This document shows, one piece after another, positions 25,936 through 33,676 of a stretch of 64,000 bases of DNA; the stretch's first letter is position 1; each line of letters opens with the position of its first letter. The notes beneath the pieces are model-generated. The model made no database searches, was not told the DNA's origin, and saw nothing but the letters and a program-made list of their open reading frames with translations. A program made the position numbers and the translations under genes. The DNA lies in IMG/VR virus record IMGVR_UViG_3300025096_000006, positions 1 to 64,000 of that record; one strand, given 5' to 3'. The DNA comes from a virus.

Positions 25936-26394
25936 TTACTCCGTTATGCCGGATCCGGTAAGATGATACATGGATCCGGTATCGATTGTGGTTAGTTCAG
26001 CAAAAACTTGATACTTCAAGTTATTGGTTCCAGACCGATTAGATATGTAAATCTTCTTACATCGGGTATCCATTGTTAAAGAAGAGTTTCCAGCTGGGAC
26101 CGTAACATAATGAAATCTTGCCAAAACATCGTCTGTAGCGGCGATGGTTTGGGCGCCAGCAGAACCTGGAACTGTTAATGCGGTAACAGCCGAACCACTA
26201 TTAAAATGTACGAATATATCTTCGCCAGAAGTTGAGTTAGTGTTTACAACAGTAAACGATCTACAAACATAAGGAAACTCAATCATATGGACCTTATTAT
26301 TATCTAAATCATCAGAACCCGTAACAAACGGATGACCTGAAATTTGATATGAACCAACATTTCGTAATCCCGGTGAGGGCCATTTCGTAGCCAT
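25936..26394 (-). CDS. Small fibre-cluster virion protein
   Basis: A 152-residue, all-beta-looking protein: MATKWPSPGLRNVGSYQISG at the start, a middle rich in Thr, Val and Ser, and CKKIYISNRSGTNNLKYQVF near the end. No signal peptide or membrane segment. It is the first gene of the fibre cluster, preceded by a CTATTTAT element and AGGAG, and its stop lies four bases before the ATG of the 1190-residue fibre. It resembles small structural proteins that act as fibre connectors or fibre tips, but I do not recognise a family and the role is inferred from neighbours. Confidence 0.6.
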   Translation of the reverse strand: MATKWPSPGLRNVGSYQISGHPFVTGSDDLDNNKVHMIEFPYVCRSFTVVNTNSTSGEDIFVHFNSGSAVTALTVPGSAGAQTIAATDDVLARFHYVTVPAGNSSLTMDTRCKKIYISNRSGTNNLKYQVFAELTTIDTGSMYHLTGSGITE

Positions 26395-26419
26395 TTTTTA
26401 TCTCCTAGTTGTGCTTAAT

Positions 26420-26427
26420 ATAAATAG
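26420..26427 (-). promoter_or_regulatory. Putative late promoter element CTATTTAT before fibre cluster
   Basis: The coding strand reads GCGACTATTTATATTAAG, immediately after the stop codon of the S21-like gene and 25 bases before the ATG of the first fibre-cluster gene. Confidence 0.5.
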
Positions 26428-26430
26428 TCG

Positions 26431-26673
26431 CTAATTTCTTCTATTGCGCCTTTCTTGTGCTCTTCTCATTTTTTGTTGATCTCTCAAGCGTTTCTTAGCT
26501 GCGCGAAGTCTTTTTTCTTTTTTAACAATAGAAGGTTTTTTATAGTACCTGCGATCTTTTATTTCTTCTATGATTCTATTCTTTTTTACTTTTTTCATGA
26601 ATTTTCGAATCATTTTTTCATGATTGCCGCGGCATTCGCGCGCCGTAACTTGAGTATTTATTTTCTTCGCCAT
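26431..26673 (-). CDS. rpsU: Ribosomal protein bS21-like
   Basis: An 80-residue, very basic protein. The core RGNHEKMIRKFMKKVKKNRI then EEIKDRRYYKKPS then KEKRLRAAKKRL follows the bS21 pattern: a helix with F/K/K, the (R/K)R(R/E)(Y/F)YxKPS signature and a long basic C-terminal helix. bS21 sits in the 30S platform near the anti-Shine-Dalgarno end of 16S rRNA and affects translation initiation. Phage-borne bS21 is known in several aquatic phages and is thought to bias host ribosomes to phage mRNA. Here it is embedded in the late head operon, between a core protein gene and fibre genes, so it would be made late. Confidence 0.85.
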   Translation of the reverse strand: MAKKINTQVTARECRGNHEKMIRKFMKKVKKNRIIEEIKDRRYYKKPSIVKKEKRLRAAKKRLRDQQKMRRAQERRNRRN

Positions 26674-26680
26674 TTTATAC

Positions 26681-27088
26681 CTATTTCATCGCTTTCCAAA
26701 TTTGAGAAGCATTTCCCATAATTGATGATATATCAACACCCGGATCATTAGAGTTTCCAAGATCCGCATGACCTGATTGAGAGCCCTCATCCGCAATAGG
26801 CTGTGTATTCTCAAATAGATTAACTCCATTATATGCATCGGAATTAATAGAATTCATCAGCTTGGCGCGGTGTTCTTTTAATTTTACCCTTGACTCAGCA
26901 GATTTGCGCTGAATATGTGAATCATCTGTGACTGTTGTCTTGGGAGCGCTTTCAACTATAAGAGCACCTTGCATTCCTTTGGCAACCTCAACAACAACGC
27001 TAGATAGAAGCCCTTCCTCTAGAAGGACTTCATGTATGCATTCTTTTACGAGAGGCTTAATCAGCTCTTTTAGATCTGATTTCTTCAT
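26681..27088 (-). CDS. Probable prohead core / internal protein (135 residues)
   Basis: A 135-residue protein starting MKKSDLKELIKPLVKECI and continuing HEVLLEEG, a loose form of the recurrent amphipathic N-terminal peptide seen in many genes of this window, with several (I/L)-x-E sites. The rest is hydrophilic and probably disordered, with charged helix near residues 60-85 and a SSIMGNASQIWKAMK end. It lies two genes downstream of the prohead protease, next to the 762-residue putative core protein. T4 places small core proteins (gp67, gp68) in a similar position around the protease. No known domain is visible; core or internal protein is inferred. Confidence 0.6.
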   Translation of the reverse strand: MKKSDLKELIKPLVKECIHEVLLEEGLLSSVVVEVAKGMQGALIVESAPKTTVTDDSHIQRKSAESRVKLKEHRAKLMNSINSDAYNGVNLFENTQPIADEGSQSGHADLGNSNDPGVDISSIMGNASQIWKAMK

Positions 27089-27091
27089 ATA

Positions 27092-29380
27092 TCACCCTTT
27101 AAGTATACCAGCAATTTCACCCCAACGAGAGAAAGTGCTTAGCTCTTCTGCAAGCTGCTTAACCGTCTCAGCTTCCTCTTCCTCTTCTTCTTCTGCAGCT
27201 TGAGCTGCGGCACCAGGACCGCCTTTAACTGTTTCGGCTGCAGCTAGCTGGGCATCTGCACCAGGGCCGCCTTTAACTGTTTCGGCTGCGGCGGCTTGAG
27301 CTTCTGCTCCGGGTCCACCTTTAACCGTTTCAGCTGTTTCGGCGCCGGCTTCTGCAGGGCGAAGAGCCATGCTAGACTGAGGATCAAGTTTAACCTTGTG
27401 CTGTCTAAGCATTTGAACAATTGCAGCTTTCGCCAATTCTTTTTGAGCTGGGTCCTGAATTTGTTCTAAAGCCTCTAGTGTTTGTACAAGAGCGATCATT
27501 TCTCTTTTTGCCTCTTCAAGAACATTGAACCCAGCAGCAGTTAGATCCGAACGCAGACCCTTCAATAGGCGACTCATATCTCCGCCTTTAATGCCACCGC
27601 GTGCAAATTGTGATTGCATTCCCTTGCCTGCTTTGCCGCGGAAAACATAAATATCGCCGCGCTTTGCTGCTGTTTCTGGATCTACTTCGGGTCCGGTTGG
27701 TCCAGGTCCAGGAGTGGTTGGTCCAGGTCCAGGAGTGGTTGGTCCAGGTCCAGGTCCAACAGGTCCAGGTCCAACAGGGGGCTGATCGACGCCAGGGGTT
27801 TCAGTTCCAGGTCCAGGAGGCTGATCAACACCAGTTTGCTGACCGGTTTCCGGATCAACGCCGGGAGGAGGCTCTTCTTTTCCTTTGGTTTTTGGGGGAA
27901 TTTCCTGCTCGCCACCCTTGAGTGGAGACTTTGCCTCGTCGGCATCCGGAAGGGGAGCCATTACTTTAAGCAGATCGCCTAGTTGCTGGGTGCGTGAAGA
28001 TTTATACATCTTCCATCTACCAACAGCCAAAGCAGCGACTCCAGCAGCTACACCAGCGATACCCAACATTGTGGCGGTAGACATTCCGGCGCTGGCAGCT
28101 TGGGCGCCGGCGCTGGCAGCGGTGCCAGCCGTGCCTGTACGACTTCGTGCGGGCTCTTCATCTTCATAGGGCGCCTGCTCGGATGTGCCGGGCTCTTCAT
28201 CTTCATAGGGCGCCTGCTCGGATGTGCCGGGCTCTTCATCTTCATAGGGCGCCTGCTCGGATGTGCCGGGCTCTTCATCTTCGCCGGGGTCGGGATCGGG
28301 AGCCGTAGAACCCATTTTGGCGGTGCGGCTCGTGGGCTCATCATCTGAGGGAGGTGCTTCATATCTGCCTTGCTTCTCCGCGTCAGACATCAGCTGATCT
28401 TCGGATGCATCGTCACCGAAGCCGGCGTCTTCTAGGCGCTCCATGGCATCAGATTGCCTGCGGTTTAGATCGCCACCTCTTCCTTGTTTTCTCGTCTGAG
28501 TTCTTGCAAGCTGATCATACATGCGCTTGCCTCTCTTAACTTGTCTAACTGTCTGGCGTCCTTTCTGAATTGTATTCCAAATATCGAAGGCGGCACCAAC
28601 GCTGATCTCGTTCATAAGCTCGTTCTCAGTAAGTGGCTCCACGCTCCAGTCGCGATCTCTTCGTAGCATTTCGTTAGTATGTTTGTAAATATCAGCCAAC
28701 TGATACTCTCTTGCATGGTCAACCACTTTGCGCAATGCATTGATAACGCTGTTAGCTGCAACAGGATCATAGTCTCCTTTTTGAGCCGCTTCTAGGACGG
28801 AATCATACAATTGTGCAATCTCTGTGGCTGCATCTTTGAACTCTTGTGTACCTTTAGTATTTGGCCATCCGGGGTACTTATCCTGCAAACCCTTAACAAG
28901 AGATTGCACGCCTTGGTCAGCGGATGCATCAAGTGCTGCTTGCAATTCTTCTTGAGCCTGTTGAGTGCGGCGCCCTCTACCAAACATAGAGCCGCCTTTT
29001 TCTAAAGAACCAGCCTTGGATAGAAAGTGTTTAAATCCTTCCCAGCGACTATAACCGCCACCTTTTCCGCCTTCAGGCGCCTCTTCACCTTCTGCGCCCT
29101 CGGCGCCTTCTTCACCTTCAGGAGGAGCTTCGGCTTCTTCATCTTTTCCGCGACCAAACATTTTGCCAACGCCGCGCTTAAGAGCATCCCAGGCTCCTTC
29201 GTCAATTGAATGAATATCTACAGGATATCCTACTCTATTTTCAAGCAAATTTTTGATAAAAAGACTTTCAAAATCTTTTCTTTCGGCTGCAAGTTTTTTG
29301 TGCTCCTGCAGTATCTTCTTATTAAGTTTGTACTGTGCTTTTTCTTCTTCAATAATTCTTCTTAAAGTTTTTTTATCCAT
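27092..29380 (-). CDS. Large repeat-rich putative prohead core protein
   Basis: A 762-residue protein starting MDKKTLRRIIEEEKAQYKLN, a loose version of the recurrent N-terminal peptide, then charged helical sequence. Glu/Gly/Ala-rich stretches lie near residue 80-110. Three perfect 13-residue repeats (EEPGTSEQAPYED) lie near 370-412, then a hydrophobic segment (MLGIAGVAAGVAALAVG) near 440. A Gly-Pro-rich region (GPGPTTP repeats) lies near 535-570, and three AETVKGGPGA repeats near 680-730. It starts at the stop of the prohead protease gene. Low-complexity acidic regions, coiled coil and many (I/L)-x-E sites fit a prohead core protein processed by the protease, but the possible membrane segment is unusual. 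No enzyme domain seen. Confidence 0.6.
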   Translation of the reverse strand: MDKKTLRRIIEEEKAQYKLNKKILQEHKKLAAERKDFESLFIKNLLENRVGYPVDIHSIDEGAWDALKRGVGKMFGRGKDEEAEAPPEGEEGAEGAEGEEAPEGGKGGGYSRWEGFKHFLSKAGSLEKGGSMFGRGRRTQQAQEELQAALDASADQGVQSLVKGLQDKYPGWPNTKGTQEFKDAATEIAQLYDSVLEAAQKGDYDPVAANSVINALRKVVDHAREYQLADIYKHTNEMLRRDRDWSVEPLTENELMNEISVGAAFDIWNTIQKGRQTVRQVKRGKRMYDQLARTQTRKQGRGGDLNRRQSDAMERLEDAGFGDDASEDQLMSDAEKQGRYEAPPSDDEPTSRTAKMGSTAPDPDPGEDEEPGTSEQAPYEDEEPGTSEQAPYEDEEPGTSEQAPYEDEEPARSRTGTAGTAASAGAQAASAGMSTATMLGIAGVAAGVAALAVGRWKMYKSSRTQQLGDLLKVMAPLPDADEAKSPLKGGEQEIPPKTKGKEEPPPGVDPETGQQTGVDQPPGPGTETPGVDQPPVGPGPVGPGPGPTTPGPGPTTPGPGPTGPEVDPETAAKRGDIYVFRGKAGKGMQSQFARGGIKGGDMSRLLKGLRSDLTAAGFNVLEEAKREMIALVQTLEALEQIQDPAQKELAKAAIVQMLRQHKVKLDPQSSMALRPAEAGAETAETVKGGPGAEAQAAAAETVKGGPGADAQLAAAETVKGGPGAAAQAAEEEEEEEAETVKQLAEELSTFSRWGEIAGILKG
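28151..28283 (-). repeat. 39-bp tandem repeat in core protein gene
   Basis: Three perfect 39-bp units (28151-28189, 28190-28228, 28229-28267) plus a 16-base partial fourth. They encode a 13-residue acidic Pro/Glu repeat. Perfect identity suggests recent expansion. Confidence 0.9.
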
Positions 29381-29988
29381 TATTCAAAATCTCCTAAAAT
29401 ATCGTTTAAAACTCTATTAATCCTGTCTGCCTTGGTAAAGACTGTGTTGTTATAATTTTTTGCTTCTTGCATCATAAATGCATTTGGCGTTGATGGCTCT
29501 GATACAAAATCAAAACAAATTAGCTGAAAATCATCCTCGACCATAGTTTGCCCGGCGCTTTCTGTCACAGAGCCCATGCCACGAGAGGAAATGCCAAGTT
29601 TAACTCCAGAATCAACTAGGCTTTTAAGAACTTTTCCTGACGGTGTGTCGAGTACTTTTACTTTTCCCATAACGCTCTTATTGTCCCACCACACATCCGT
29701 CACAAGATGAGATGCATTTTTAAGATTAATAACGGAATCCTCTGGGTGGTCTAGTTCTCCTAGGGCTCGGCGTTCTTTTACGAGCTTCTGATAGTTTTTC
29801 ATTTCGCGCATCAGCACTCGATGCGGATATACCCTGCCATTGCCGTTTTGAATATCTGCTTCTTGAAGCTTGCCTGACAAGATCATGCCGCCGCTTGCCA
29901 CATATCTTTTTTCCTCTTCAGTCAAAAGATCTTGACAAACGCCACCTTCGCATAGTTCATAATATTCTCGTAAGAGCTTCTTACCCAT
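29380..29988 (-). CDS. gp21: Prohead protease, T4 gp21-like
   Basis: A 202-residue serine protease of the herpesvirus-assemblin/T4 gp21 type. The core reads LSGKLQEADIQNGNGRVYPH (about 37-56), GELDHPE with the catalytic His at 81, then GVKLGISSRGMGSV with the catalytic Ser at about 135, and DFVSEPSTPNAFM near 165-180. It digests the scaffold and trims capsid and internal proteins after (L/I)-x-E. The position after portal genes and before core proteins is that of T4. The N-terminal 30 residues (LREYYELCEGGVCQDLLTEE) may be a self-removed propeptide. AAAGGA lies ten bases before the ATG. The last base overlaps the next ATG. Confidence 0.9.
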   Translation of the reverse strand: MGKKLLREYYELCEGGVCQDLLTEEEKRYVASGGMILSGKLQEADIQNGNGRVYPHRVLMREMKNYQKLVKERRALGELDHPEDSVINLKNASHLVTDVWWDNKSVMGKVKVLDTPSGKVLKSLVDSGVKLGISSRGMGSVTESAGQTMVEDDFQLICFDFVSEPSTPNAFMMQEAKNYNNTVFTKADRINRVLNDILGDFE

Positions 29989-30036
29989 AGCTAAGATCCT
30001 TTACAGCAACGGCGAACGGGCTGTAGCATCCATTTA

Positions 30037-30339
30037 CTAGTCCAACTTGTGTTCATGTTTTACTCCATCATCTCCGAAGAGCATTGTTAAAATATATGAT
30101 GTTCCTGAAGATATTCCTCCAAGTAAGAAGAAATTAAATACAGTTACATCAAAACTAAATAGTTCTGTAAACGGAGAAAGTAGCATTAAAAGCCACCCGA
30201 CGTGAAATCCCATACACATCGGGCAATTTGCTAATTCTCCGAGCTTGCCTTTCTTTGGTCTTAGCTTCGAAAAGACTTTACCATAGACAAGAATCTGTGT
30301 GAGCCCGTAGGCGCAAAGTATGAATGTCAATAACTCCAT
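30037..30339 (-). CDS. Small membrane protein with CPMC motif
   Basis: A 100-residue protein with an N-terminal hydrophobic helix (MELLTFILCAYGLTQILVYG), a short basic loop, the motif ANCPMCMGFHVGW (residues about 37-49), and two more hydrophobic segments. The CPxCxGF(W/H)xG pattern is shared by small phage and bacterial membrane proteins of unknown function. It lies between head genes and the prohead protease gene. AGGAA precedes the ATG. It might modify the envelope or exclude other phages; nothing in the sequence fixes a role. Confidence 0.6.
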   Translation of the reverse strand: MELLTFILCAYGLTQILVYGKVFSKLRPKKGKLGELANCPMCMGFHVGWLLMLLSPFTELFSFDVTVFNFFLLGGISSGTSYILTMLFGDDGVKHEHKLD

Positions 30340-30348
30340 TAGTGTTTC

Positions 30349-30891
30349 CTATTCAAAAGTATACATATATGACACCGAGTATGGATCTCTAATATAGTTC
30401 TGTTGCATGGAGCCTTGGTTAGCTGCCTGTGGAACTTCTCCCAATTCAGTAGAATCTGTCTTGTCTGGGTGTAGCAGCTCATCATCCTTCATAGAAATTA
30501 TAGCCTCAGTAGATTCGAAATATGGACGCTCTTCGTCAATAAATCTAGAAATATTAATGAGAGCCATCTTTGGTGCACTTAGATCTTCCGATATTGTCTC
30601 CTGCATAGTAGCCTCGATGGATCCGTAAAACGATCCGGCTTGGATAGAATCGGCGACAATTATGCCTTTCTTCTGCAATTCAGTAAACAATCTGTTTTGG
30701 GCGCCGTAAACTAAATCACTCATTGTATCTTTAGGGAAAGCAATGATTTTATTTTTTGCGGTGGACAAAACAATATCAACATCCGCGTGATCAAAAATCA
30801 TTAGATCGCCGCTCATACTCTTGCGAATATCCATCTCAAGACGGACAAAGGCATCATCAGCCCCTTTACCAATTCGAATTTTAATTGGCAT
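30349..30891 (-). CDS. Unknown head-cluster protein
   Basis: From the ATG at 30891 (GAGGAAA upstream) the product has 180 residues, MPIKIRIGKGADDAFVRLEM at the start; the frame extends six codons further to a TTG that fits the ribosome site less well. The first half is alpha/beta with a strand-rich centre (FDHADVDIVL), and the C-terminal third is disordered and ends YSVSYMYTFE. It overlaps the preceding gene by 11 bases and lies in the interval between portal and protease. I recognise no family. Conserved co-location suggests a head assembly factor. Confidence 0.6.
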   Translation of the reverse strand: MPIKIRIGKGADDAFVRLEMDIRKSMSGDLMIFDHADVDIVLSTAKNKIIAFPKDTMSDLVYGAQNRLFTELQKKGIIVADSIQAGSFYGSIEATMQETISEDLSAPKMALINISRFIDEERPYFESTEAIISMKDDELLHPDKTDSTELGEVPQAANQGSMQQNYIRDPYSVSYMYTFE

Positions 30892-31708
30892 CGCTATAAA
30901 TTTCCTCAACTAGTGATTGTGTCTTTAAAACAGTTAATAATATTTCATCATTAAAGTCTTGCTTTGCGAAGGTATTTAAGTGTTCAATAATTCTTTTGGC
31001 CTTATTGTGCATATCCGAATCGTTTTTAATCTCCTGCGTTTGCAAGGCTTCATTAAGCTTTAGTTTTAATCTTGAAATTTCTTCATTTAAAAAGACCTTC
31101 AACCCCAAAGCATTATCGGCAAAAGAAGAAATATAATGTGTAAGCAGCTCTTTCTGTTCGGATAACAGATTCTGCTCATATTTTTTATTAAACTTATCGA
31201 CGAATGCTCTATAAACAAGACCATCTACCAAATCAGTCGATACATGTCGTATATTAGACTTTTGCATGCTATCAACGATTCGGTTTTCTAAGATTACTAA
31301 TGACTTAGGAGAAGTTCTATCTGAAAATAATTGTCCAATTGTGGCAAGAGATTTGTAATTTGGCACAAAATTACCAAACACAGAAGACGATAATTGTTTA
31401 TTGATGTCGTGAATTAAGCTTGTTTGAGCATCGAAAACTGATTCAGGATTTATTAGTTTCTGTTGCAGCTTTGCTTCTTGTATAATTCTCTTTGATGTCT
31501 GCTTGTCTAGATTTTGCTCTTCATACAAAGAGCGATAGCATTCCAGATCTTTTCTCAAAATGCTGCCGGGCTTAAAGTATTTTTTAATTAGACTGGCTGC
31601 ATTGTTTTGTCTTTCAAGATCCTTTTTAAGAATAGCCACAGTTGCTTCTACTATTAAGGCTTCGTATACAAAGGCTGTGTTTCTCTTTTTATTGTGCTTT
31701 ATCTTCAT
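30881..31708 (-). CDS. Unknown helical head-cluster protein after portal gene
   Basis: A 275-residue, mostly alpha-helical, charged protein starting MKIKHNKKRNTAFVYEALIV. It has Lys/Glu-rich helices throughout (for example EQNLDKQTSKRIIQEAKLQQ) and no Cys pairs, signal peptide or membrane segment. It overlaps the 3' end of the portal gene by 20 bases and has GGAG before its ATG. In T4 the genes after portal encode prohead core proteins gp67 and gp68, so a core or portal-assembly role is a fair inference. I know similar unnamed genes beside portal genes in T4-like phages but cannot name a function. Confidence 0.65.
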   Translation of the reverse strand: MKIKHNKKRNTAFVYEALIVEATVAILKKDLERQNNAASLIKKYFKPGSILRKDLECYRSLYEEQNLDKQTSKRIIQEAKLQQKLINPESVFDAQTSLIHDINKQLSSSVFGNFVPNYKSLATIGQLFSDRTSPKSLVILENRIVDSMQKSNIRHVSTDLVDGLVYRAFVDKFNKKYEQNLLSEQKELLTHYISSFADNALGLKVFLNEEISRLKLKLNEALQTQEIKNDSDMHNKAKRIIEHLNTFAKQDFNDEILLTVLKTQSLVEEIYSDAN

Positions 31709-33668
31709 TCTTTTGCTCCATTAATAAATTATTAGCCTCTAGTCCCTTAAGCAAGTTACGAAGAGAGTCGTTTATTTGAAATAGTCTATCTTCTTCTGTC
31801 TGCTCTCTTAAAGTATAATTAGATTCTTGTTTCTCATAAATACCTTTAGAAATCGAGGGTATCGTGTTAATTTCTCTTCCTGGATATAATGGTCGAGGAG
31901 AAGCGCCACGCATTTCATTGTCTCGCTTAGCGGCATAGTTCCTGGTTCTGGGTCCAGTAGACTTTCTTTTATCTACCTTTACAGGGGTATATTTTTCGCC
32001 GCGACCATATGTTCTTGTATTACGGGAGCCAGGAGGCACTGCAAGCAATGCAGAATCTTCACCACCGCCCTCGTCACCGCCGGCGTCGGGAGCCGGCATT
32101 TCTTCACCACCGCCGATGTCTCCTCCGAGGTCTCCTCCGAGGTCTCCTCCGAGATCACCACCAAGATCTCCTCCGAGATCATCGCCGCCTAAATCACCGC
32201 CGGCGCCACCTTCCGCAGCTGCGGCTTCTGCAACTGCCTGAAGTGCCGCGTCATGCTTGCGATCATAGTACATCTCGCGCTGATTGCGCATAAATTCTTC
32301 ATGAGACATTCCAAAGATATGTTCTGCGACCCAACGACGGGAGAAGAATCCTTCGGTTGCGCCACCAGCAATATCAAATTTAGACTTCCAATGTTCAATT
32401 TCTTGAAGTTCAGCAATCTTTGATGGATTATTTAACGCCAACTTAAATGCCAGCAAATCATCGCCTCTAAATCCTAGCGTGTAAAGATGGATAACTCCAA
32501 TTTTTGTAAGCTCAGCTACAACAACTCTTTGTAACCTTTGAATTGTTCTGGCGAACCTAAGATCTTTTTGTGCCAAGGTTGTTTTATCTTCTGCTGCTCC
32601 TTCACCCATTGCAAGGTAAGCTTGAGGTATCTTTAATGCAGAAAATAATTTATCGCGAAGATATTTAATATCATCAATCTGTGTCGTGTTTTGCCCACCA
32701 GCAAGATTGGTAATTTCCGTAGCAGAGCCAGGACGCACAGGAATAAAATAGTCTTCTTCGATAGACATTGGATTATATCGTAAATCAATTTGTCCGGTTG
32801 ATGCGTCTACAACTTGATGTCTTTTAAGCTGTGAGACAATCTTTTGCATATATTGCTCGACTTCGTTTGGAGGTATAGCGCCAACATCGATTTTAAACAA
32901 TCTTCTTTCAGAGGATCTAACAATCCTATATGCCATCATAGCGTCCTCCATTAAAACCAGCTGGCGCCAAATACGACGAGCAGGCTCAAGAATAGATGTG
33001 CCGTATGGAGCATACTTGTCATTGCCTAAAACACGAAAATGTGCAACTTGCCAATTTTCGAAAGTCATGCCGGCGCTGTTCCACTGATATTGGACGTAGT
33101 TAGGGTTGGTGGAATCTTGTCCCTCAAGCCTCTCAAGCTCAGAGGGAGGCAGCGCGATTACTGATTGTACGCCGTACTTTTCATCAATATCAAGATACAA
33201 AAAGAAGTCGCCATATTTAGACATCGTGCGACTCCAGCCAAAAAGATTGTACTGAACATTAAGAATGTTGTCAAAAAGGACCTCTAAAACTGCTCTAATC
33301 TCCTCATTAGGACATTTAACATTTAACATAGGGCTAAGACTTGAATGAGTTGTCATCTCGTCAGCGTAAATGTCTAACGTGGAGGCAATCTCGGGTGTAT
33401 ATTCCATCTGATCAAAATCAACATATCTTTCAACGCGCCTTTGATTGGCAATTGCATTTGTGGCAATTGTGTCCAAAGGATTGTAAAGTGCTTTTTTAAA
33501 CTGTTGACCTGAAGCTGATTTAAATCTAGTGCCAAATTTGTCTAAATGCTGTCTTCTGATCTTCCTTCCTGTCTGTGATCGATAATTAACTATTGGTCCG
33601 GAGAATAGTCTAGTTAATGCTTTGAATAAGCCTGATTGATCATTAGAAGGGTTTTTGTTTGGGGGCAT
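31689..33668 (-). CDS. gp20: Portal vertex protein, T4 gp20-like
   Basis: A 659-residue portal of the T4 type. Typical segments are YTPEIASTLDIYADEMTTHS (about 93-112), NLFGWSRTMSKYGDFFLYLD, WQVAHFRVLGNDKYAPYGTS, then RRIWRQLVLMEDAMMAYRIV, and IDDIKYLRDKLFSALKIPQA then YLAMGEGAAEDKTTLAQKDL. The dodecamer forms the DNA entry gate and docks the terminase. The C-terminal 150 residues are an extra low-complexity tail with six or seven GGDLGGD-type repeats and a basic stretch, making the protein longer than T4 gp20 (524 residues). It starts eight bases after the terminase stop. Confidence 0.93.
   Translation of the reverse strand: MPPNKNPSNDQSGLFKALTRLFSGPIVNYRSQTGRKIRRQHLDKFGTRFKSASGQQFKKALYNPLDTIATNAIANQRRVERYVDFDQMEYTPEIASTLDIYADEMTTHSSLSPMLNVKCPNEEIRAVLEVLFDNILNVQYNLFGWSRTMSKYGDFFLYLDIDEKYGVQSVIALPPSELERLEGQDSTNPNYVQYQWNSAGMTFENWQVAHFRVLGNDKYAPYGTSILEPARRIWRQLVLMEDAMMAYRIVRSSERRLFKIDVGAIPPNEVEQYMQKIVSQLKRHQVVDASTGQIDLRYNPMSIEEDYFIPVRPGSATEITNLAGGQNTTQIDDIKYLRDKLFSALKIPQAYLAMGEGAAEDKTTLAQKDLRFARTIQRLQRVVVAELTKIGVIHLYTLGFRGDDLLAFKLALNNPSKIAELQEIEHWKSKFDIAGGATEGFFSRRWVAEHIFGMSHEEFMRNQREMYYDRKHDAALQAVAEAAAAEGGAGGDLGGDDLGGDLGGDLGGDLGGDLGGDIGGGEEMPAPDAGGDEGGGEDSALLAVPPGSRNTRTYGRGEKYTPVKVDKRKSTGPRTRNYAAKRDNEMRGASPRPLYPGREINTIPSISKGIYEKQESNYTLREQTEEDRLFQINDSLRNLLKGLEANNLLMEQKNEDKAQ
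32113..32200 (-). repeat. Gly-Asp repeat tract in portal C-terminus
   Basis: A run of imperfect 12-base units (ctcctccgaggt type on the plus strand) encoding GGDLGGDLGGD in the portal tail. Low complexity and near-identical units suggest slippage. Confidence 0.8.
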
Positions 33669-33676
33669 TTATTTTC

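Noticed and set aside
27601-27982. Plus-strand frames with repeated VQVQEWL or SRSRSGW patterns, looking like a coiled or RS-repeat protein
   Set aside because: They are the antisense readings of the GPGPTTP repeat region in the core protein gene.
28151-28283. The 39-bp repeats as a CRISPR-like array
   Set aside because: The units are directly adjacent without spacers and keep the reading frame of the core protein.
29995-30030. Inverted repeat tacagc/gctgta between the 100-residue membrane gene and the protease gene as a terminator
   Set aside because: Short 6-bp stem with a large loop and no T run; the protease gene right after it needs read-through.
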